Assembly: GCF_013034685.1 (NCBI RefSeq)
Contig: NZ_WQGO01000002.1
Span: 434,001-498,000, forward strand
Reading direction: 5' to 3'
Source of the DNA: Ruegeria lacuscaerulensis
GTDB taxonomy: Bacteria > Pseudomonadota > Alphaproteobacteria > Rhodobacterales > Rhodobacteraceae
Length of the DNA: 64,000 bases
The notes under the pieces are model-generated. The model had not been told where the DNA came from. It did no database searches and saw nothing but the letters and a program-made list of their open reading frames with translations. Every line of letters starts with the position of its first letter. Positions within the stretch are counted from its first letter, which is position 1. Shown here piece by piece: positions 60,709-64,000 of this stretch. The translations under genes and the position numbers were made by a program.

Positions 60709-61190
60709 CGGTTGCGCTGAAACTCCGGCCCTTGACGTCGCAAGTTTTCGCGCCCTTTGGTGATGTCATCGAGGTGTCTGGCAACGCGGACAAATACATC
60801 AATCAAGGCAATTGTGCTCGATATCACGACCGTGCCTTGCTTGATTTCAACGGCGGTCGCGCCGGGATCAGCGTGTTTCAGTCCAAGGCTTTCAGCCTTC
60901 CGATTAAGCTGGAAATGGTTGAACGTCACCCGGACGGCAGTCAGGCGTTTCTGCCATTGTCGGACAAACCCTTCGTCGTAGTCGTCGCTCGTGATGAAGA
61001 TGGCATCCCCGGTAGGCCTGAGGCTTTCAAAACAACGCCGGGGCAGGGCGTGAATTACCACCGCAACACCTGGCATGGCGTGCTGACCCCGCTTCACGAT
61101 CCGGGTCTATTTGCGGTCGTGGACAGAATTGGCAGCGGGCCCAACCTTGAGGAATATTGGTTCCCCGAGCCGTTCATGATCATGGACTAA
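60705..61190 (+). CDS. allA: Ureidoglycolate lyase
   Basis: 161 residues, the usual AllA size, with LRPLTSQVFAPFGDVIEV near the start, FQSKAFSLPIKLEMVERHPDGSQAF (key LEMVERHPDGSQAF), the NYHRNTWHGVL cupin His set and LEEYWFPEP near the end. It splits ureidoglycolate into glyoxylate and urea. Its ATG overlaps the upstream stop. Glyoxylate released here is the entry substrate of the bhc genes found 80 bases away on the opposite strand. Confidence 0.93.
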   Translation: MTVALKLRPLTSQVFAPFGDVIEVSGNADKYINQGNCARYHDRALLDFNGGRAGISVFQSKAFSLPIKLEMVERHPDGSQAFLPLSDKPFVVVVARDEDGIPGRPEAFKTTPGQGVNYHRNTWHGVLTPLHDPGLFAVVDRIGSGPNLEEYWFPEPFMIMD

Positions 61191-61229
61191 AAAAAGCCAC
61201 CGGAAAAAGAACTGGTGGCCAAGCTTTTT
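61191..61229. terminator. Bidirectional terminator between allA and bhcD
   Basis: A run of A, then GCCACC (61196-61201), a 12-base loop, GGTGGC (61214-61219) and CAAGCTTTTT. The A-run before and T-run after make it functional in both directions between these convergent genes. Confidence 0.75.
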
Positions 61230-61266
61230 GTGCAACTAGTTCTGTGTCGGATGTTTCCCTTGACCC

Positions 61267-62232
61267 TCAGAAATCAACGTCGGTAGCGATCCCTTTTTCT
61301 ACGGCCAACTCTACAACGGACGCGGCCACCGCTAGATCCTGAAGTCCAACTCCGGTGCCATCGAACAGGGTGATCTGATCGTCCGATATCCGGCCGGAAT
61401 TCGTGCCGTTGATAACCGCGCCGAGCTGTGCCACATCGCTTTCCTTGATCAAGCCCTCGGCCACGGCATGCTGCGCCTCGCCGATTGTGATGGATTGCGC
61501 AACCTCGTCCGTGAAGACGGATGCTTTTGCCAACAACGCGGCTTCAACTTCTTGCTTTCCCTTGGTATCGGTGCCCATGCAGGCGACATGCGTTCCAGGG
61601 CTGACATGGTTGGCCATGAGCGAAGGAGAAAAGGCCGAGGTGATTGAGATGATCACATCTGCTTCGGTCATTCCGTCGAGTTCTACCGCTTCGAATGGAA
61701 CGCCTGATTCATTGGCGACCTTTTCAATGTTGGGCAGCATTTCCGGGTGGTAGTTCCAGCCAATGACCTTTTCAAATGCACGTTGCTCGAGTGCTGCGCG
61801 CAGTTGAAAGGCGGCTTGATGGCCGGCGCCGATCATACCGATCACTTTTGCATCCGCGCGCGCGAGATGCTTGATCGACACAGAGGATGCCGCCGCAGTG
61901 CGCAGTGCGGTCAAAAGATTGCCACCCACCATGGCCGAAGGTTTGCCGGTGTCGGGATCGAACAGGAAAACGGTGGACTGGTGGTTGATAAGCCCGCGCT
62001 TTTCCAGGTTGTTCGGCCAATAGCCCCCTGCTTTCAAACCCAGCGTAAGGCCGGCGCGGTCAAAGCCGCCTTTGAAGCCATAAAGCGCATCTTCGTGCCC
62101 GATGGCTTCCCGAACAACGGGAAAATTGTAGGCATCGCCAGCGGCCATCGCAGCAAAAACCTTTTCGACGGCGTCAAAGGCGGCTTGTCGGGTCATCAGG
62201 TCACCGATTTCGCGCTCGGGTACGATCAACAT
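61267..62232 (-). CDS. bhcD: Iminosuccinate reductase (ornithine cyclodeaminase family)
   Basis: 321 residues from ATG at 62230-62232, favoured by GGAGAAC upstream over GTG at 62244 (4 codons longer). The mu-crystallin/OCD fold shows VGGNLLTALRTAAASSVSIKHLA, the Rossmann motif VIGMIGAGHQAAFQLRA, and HVACMGTDTKGKQEV. In the beta-hydroxyaspartate cycle BhcD reduces iminosuccinate to L-aspartate with NADH. The context (bhcC and bhcB just upstream) makes this the better call than ornithine cyclodeaminase. A 13-bp hairpin separates it from bhcC. Confidence 0.88.
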   Translation of the reverse strand: MLIVPEREIGDLMTRQAAFDAVEKVFAAMAAGDAYNFPVVREAIGHEDALYGFKGGFDRAGLTLGLKAGGYWPNNLEKRGLINHQSTVFLFDPDTGKPSAMVGGNLLTALRTAAASSVSIKHLARADAKVIGMIGAGHQAAFQLRAALEQRAFEKVIGWNYHPEMLPNIEKVANESGVPFEAVELDGMTEADVIISITSAFSPSLMANHVSPGTHVACMGTDTKGKQEVEAALLAKASVFTDEVAQSITIGEAQHAVAEGLIKESDVAQLGAVINGTNSGRISDDQITLFDGTGVGLQDLAVAASVVELAVEKGIATDVDF

Positions 62233-62256
62233 GTTGTTCTCCACTCAGAATTCACG

Positions 62257-62298
62257 CGCCCGTGTGCGTCTCTGGAAGGAAGCGAACGCACACGGGCG
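62257..62298 (-). repeat. 13-bp inverted repeat (hairpin) between bhcC and bhcD
   Basis: CGCCCGTGTGCGT and ACGCACACGGGCG form a perfect 13-bp stem with a 16-base loop in the 118-base gap between bhcC and bhcD. There is no U-run on the transcribed strand, so it is likely an mRNA stabiliser or processing site that tunes bhcD expression rather than a terminator. Confidence 0.65.
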
Positions 62299-62350
62299 AC
62301 TTGTCGGGCTGCTTTTTGAGCCGGATTTGCCTGCTATTGGGTGTCGGGCA

Positions 62351-63514
62351 TCAATACGCGTGGCCGCGGGCAGATACGGGCCAAACGGTTTCAACCTTGC
62401 CGTTGCGCACGCCGACATACCAATCATGCACGTTCGCGGTTGGGTCACAGTGCCCCGGAACCAACTTGAGCTTGTCGTTGACCTTGAGTACCCCGTCCGT
62501 GTCCATGACGACGCCATGTTCGTCCGAACATTTGATATACTCGACATCGTCGCGCCCATAGACGACCGGCAGGCCACTATCAACCGACTGTGCCTTGAGG
62601 CCGGCATCGACGATTGCCTTGTCAGCCTTGGCGTGACTCATAACGCTTGTCAGGATGAAAAAGGCGTTCTCCCACTCTCCTTGGTCGATGCGATTGCCGT
62701 CCTTGTCCAGAATACGGCCGTAATCGGCGTCCATGAAAGCGTAAGACCCACACTGCAACTCGTTATACACGCCCGAGTTGGATTCGAAGTAATAAGATCC
62801 GGTACCGCCACCCGAGACCAATTCGCATTCAATGCCTTCCGCCTTCAGCCCTTCAACAGCGTCCTTGACCATGGCAATCGCCGTGTCGAGCTTTTCTTTA
62901 CGCGCCTCATAGCTGTCGAGATGCTGCATCGCGCCTTGATAGGCCTGGATGCCCGTGAATTTCAGATTTTCGGCGTCTACTACGGCTTTGGCAATCTCAA
63001 TCACTTCTGGGGTTGTCGTGACACCGCAACGCCCGGCACCGCAGTCGATTTCCACAAAAACTTCCAATTGCGTCCCGTGATCGACGGCCGCGCCGGACAG
63101 GTCTGCGACATTGTCCACATCGTCCACGCAGACGATGATGCGGCTGCCCAGCTTTGGCAGGCTGGCAAGACGGTCGATTTTGGCGGGGTCACGCACCTGA
63201 TTTGATACCAGAACATCCTTGATGCCACCGCGAACGAAAACTTCCGCTTCGGAAACTTTCTGACAGCAAACACCAACGGCGCCACCGATCCTTTCCTGAA
63301 GTTTTGCAACGTCCACAGATTTGTGCATTTTCCCGTGCACGCGATGGCGCATACCATGCGCTTTTGCATAGTCGCCCATTTTCTTGATATTGCGTTCCAG
63401 TGCATCGAGATCCAGCACGAGGCTAGGGGTCTGGATATCGGCTTCATCCATTCCGGGCTTGGCCGGAATGTCATAGCCGACTTCGAATTCGTCGAGATTG
63501 GTCATGTCTTTCAT
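62351..63514 (-). CDS. bhcC: Beta-hydroxyaspartate aldolase
   Basis: 387 residues from ATG at 63512-63514 (91 upstream codons run into bhcB and are rejected). It belongs to the D-threonine/3-hydroxyaspartate aldolase family. The PLP-lysine region is HRVHGKMHKSVDVAKL; later EVFVEIDCGAGRCGV, ELVSGGGTGSYYFES and the metal-binding C-terminus VPGHCDPTANVHDWYV. In the cycle BhcC condenses glycine and glyoxylate to (2R,3S)-beta-hydroxyaspartate. The gene order bhcB-bhcC-bhcD on this strand is that of the Paracoccus-type operon. Confidence 0.9.
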   Translation of the reverse strand: MKDMTNLDEFEVGYDIPAKPGMDEADIQTPSLVLDLDALERNIKKMGDYAKAHGMRHRVHGKMHKSVDVAKLQERIGGAVGVCCQKVSEAEVFVRGGIKDVLVSNQVRDPAKIDRLASLPKLGSRIIVCVDDVDNVADLSGAAVDHGTQLEVFVEIDCGAGRCGVTTTPEVIEIAKAVVDAENLKFTGIQAYQGAMQHLDSYEARKEKLDTAIAMVKDAVEGLKAEGIECELVSGGGTGSYYFESNSGVYNELQCGSYAFMDADYGRILDKDGNRIDQGEWENAFFILTSVMSHAKADKAIVDAGLKAQSVDSGLPVVYGRDDVEYIKCSDEHGVVMDTDGVLKVNDKLKLVPGHCDPTANVHDWYVGVRNGKVETVWPVSARGHAY

Positions 63515-63555
63515 TTCCGTGTTCCTATATCGGGATTGATGTCTGTCGGGGGTGG

Positions 63556-64000
63556 TCACACAGTCAGCCAGGGCAGCTTGTCTAGATCGACATTGCCACC
63601 GGTGATGATCAGACCGACCCGCTTGCCTTTGAACGCGTCTGGATTCTTCAGTACCGTGGCCAATGGAACGGCCGAGGACGGCTCCATCACGATCCGAAGG
63701 TGTTTCCACGTCAGCTTCATTGCGTCGATGATCTCCTGTTCCGTGGCCGTGTAGATTTCGGAAACGTGGTTCGACACGAAGTGCCACGTGAGATCTTTCA
63801 GGGGGACAAGAAGACCGTCGGCGATTGTCTTTGGAGCATCATCGGCGATAATGTGCCCTGCTTTGAAGCTGCGATAGGCGTCGTCGGCTTGCTCGGGTTC
63901 GGCTGCGATGATTGCAGTCTCGGGCGCTAAGGTCGAAAGAGTCAGACACGTCCCAGACACCATGCCGCCACCTCCGATCGGGGCAACAACAGCATCCAGG
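63556..64000 (-). CDS. bhcB: Beta-hydroxyaspartate dehydratase (partial, N-terminus off the right edge)
   Basis: The frame is open from the right edge to the stop at 63556, about 147 residues, the C-terminal part of a serine-racemase/threonine-dehydratase-type PLP enzyme. AVVAPIGGGGMVSGTCLT is the phosphate-binding glycine loop and VMEPSSAVPLATVL a conserved late motif; GLIITGGNVDLDKL is the family's C-terminal strand. In the cycle BhcB dehydrates beta-hydroxyaspartate to iminosuccinate. The identification rests on family plus adjacency to bhcC and bhcD; bhcA should lie just beyond the edge. Confidence 0.85.
   Translation of the reverse strand, partial: LDAVVAPIGGGGMVSGTCLTLSTLAPETAIIAAEPEQADDAYRSFKAGHIIADDAPKTIADGLLVPLKDLTWHFVSNHVSEIYTATEQEIIDAMKLTWKHLRIVMEPSSAVPLATVLKNPDAFKGKRVGLIITGGNVDLDKLPWLTV

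Noticed and set aside
59194..61097. Two long antisense frames over the allantoinase fusion and allA
   Set aside because: The forward proteins have clear family motifs; the antisense frames show no recognisable domains.
1..64000. CRISPR arrays, tRNA or rRNA genes, insertion sequences, prophage and integrase genes
   Set aside because: I found no regularly spaced repeats, cloverleaf-like regions, transposases or terminal repeats by eye. A tRNA and IS search would settle it.

Overview
The window looks like chromosome from a marine alphaproteobacterium of the Roseobacter group (Rhodobacterales). The basis is moderately high GC, tightly overlapping catabolic operons (ATGA and TGATG junctions), one betaine-type ABC importer, one TRAP transporter and one sugar-type ABC importer, a beta-hydroxyaspartate cycle, and a PuuD-type urate oxidase. 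The genus is not determinable by eye. No tRNA, rRNA, CRISPR array, insertion sequence or prophage gene was found. Nearly all of the sequence is accessory catabolism and transport.

Layout. (1) 1-12.1 kb: a ProXVW-type quaternary-amine importer, a glutathione S-transferase, a corrinoid/iron-sulfur protein of the reductive-dehalogenase family, and a five-gene operon (DUF1185, alpha/beta hydrolase, Nudix-fused flavin reductase, luciferase-like monooxygenase, aldehyde dehydrogenase). That operon resembles the trigonelline (N-methylnicotinate) ring-opening pathway. A GntR regulator lies upstream, and matching 14-bp palindromes sit before the operon and before the regulator gene. (2) 12.1-19.9 kb: four exported proteins in one overlapping operon (two trypsin-like proteases, a subtilase, a RoxA-like dihaem cytochrome c), with a LuxR-type regulator gene just downstream on the same strand. 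(3) 20.1-29.7 kb: divergent units around a GntR gene. One side has a racemase, an enolase-superfamily enzyme and a ThDP enzyme. The other has a DadA-like oxidase, a TRAP transporter and a BASS-like carrier. The substrate is unknown. (4) 29.7-42.7 kb: a secreted phosphoesterase gene, then a LacI-controlled regulon with a sugar/polyol-type ABC importer, a HisD-family dehydrogenase, an SDR, and four SnoaL/NTF2-fold proteins (about seven domains). I consider this the best candidate for an undescribed pathway. (5) 42.6-46.3 kb: a possible short leader ORF overlapping a hairpin, then cupin, MetE-like, hydrolase and RraA-like genes. (6) 46.3-47.5 kb: a solitary EctC-type gene paired with an SDR lacking the usual catalytic lysine.

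(7) 47.7-64.0 kb: purine catabolism, with guanine deaminase, a purine permease, xanthine dehydrogenase (xdhABC), urate hydroxylase (puuD) flanked by two paralogous LysR regulators, HIU hydrolase, a fused allantoinase-OHCU decarboxylase, and ureidoglycolate lyase. Ureidoglycolate lyase yields glyoxylate, and the next genes are bhcD, bhcC and bhcB (cut by the edge) of the beta-hydroxyaspartate cycle, which assimilates glyoxylate. The locus therefore reads as guanine to glyoxylate to C4 metabolism. The allantoate-degrading step is not in the window.

Recurrent architecture: each of the three periplasmic binding-protein genes is followed directly by a stable hairpin before the next gene of its operon. 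This is consistent with the binding protein being made in excess. All functional assignments come from reading translated sequences and motifs; no database search was run.
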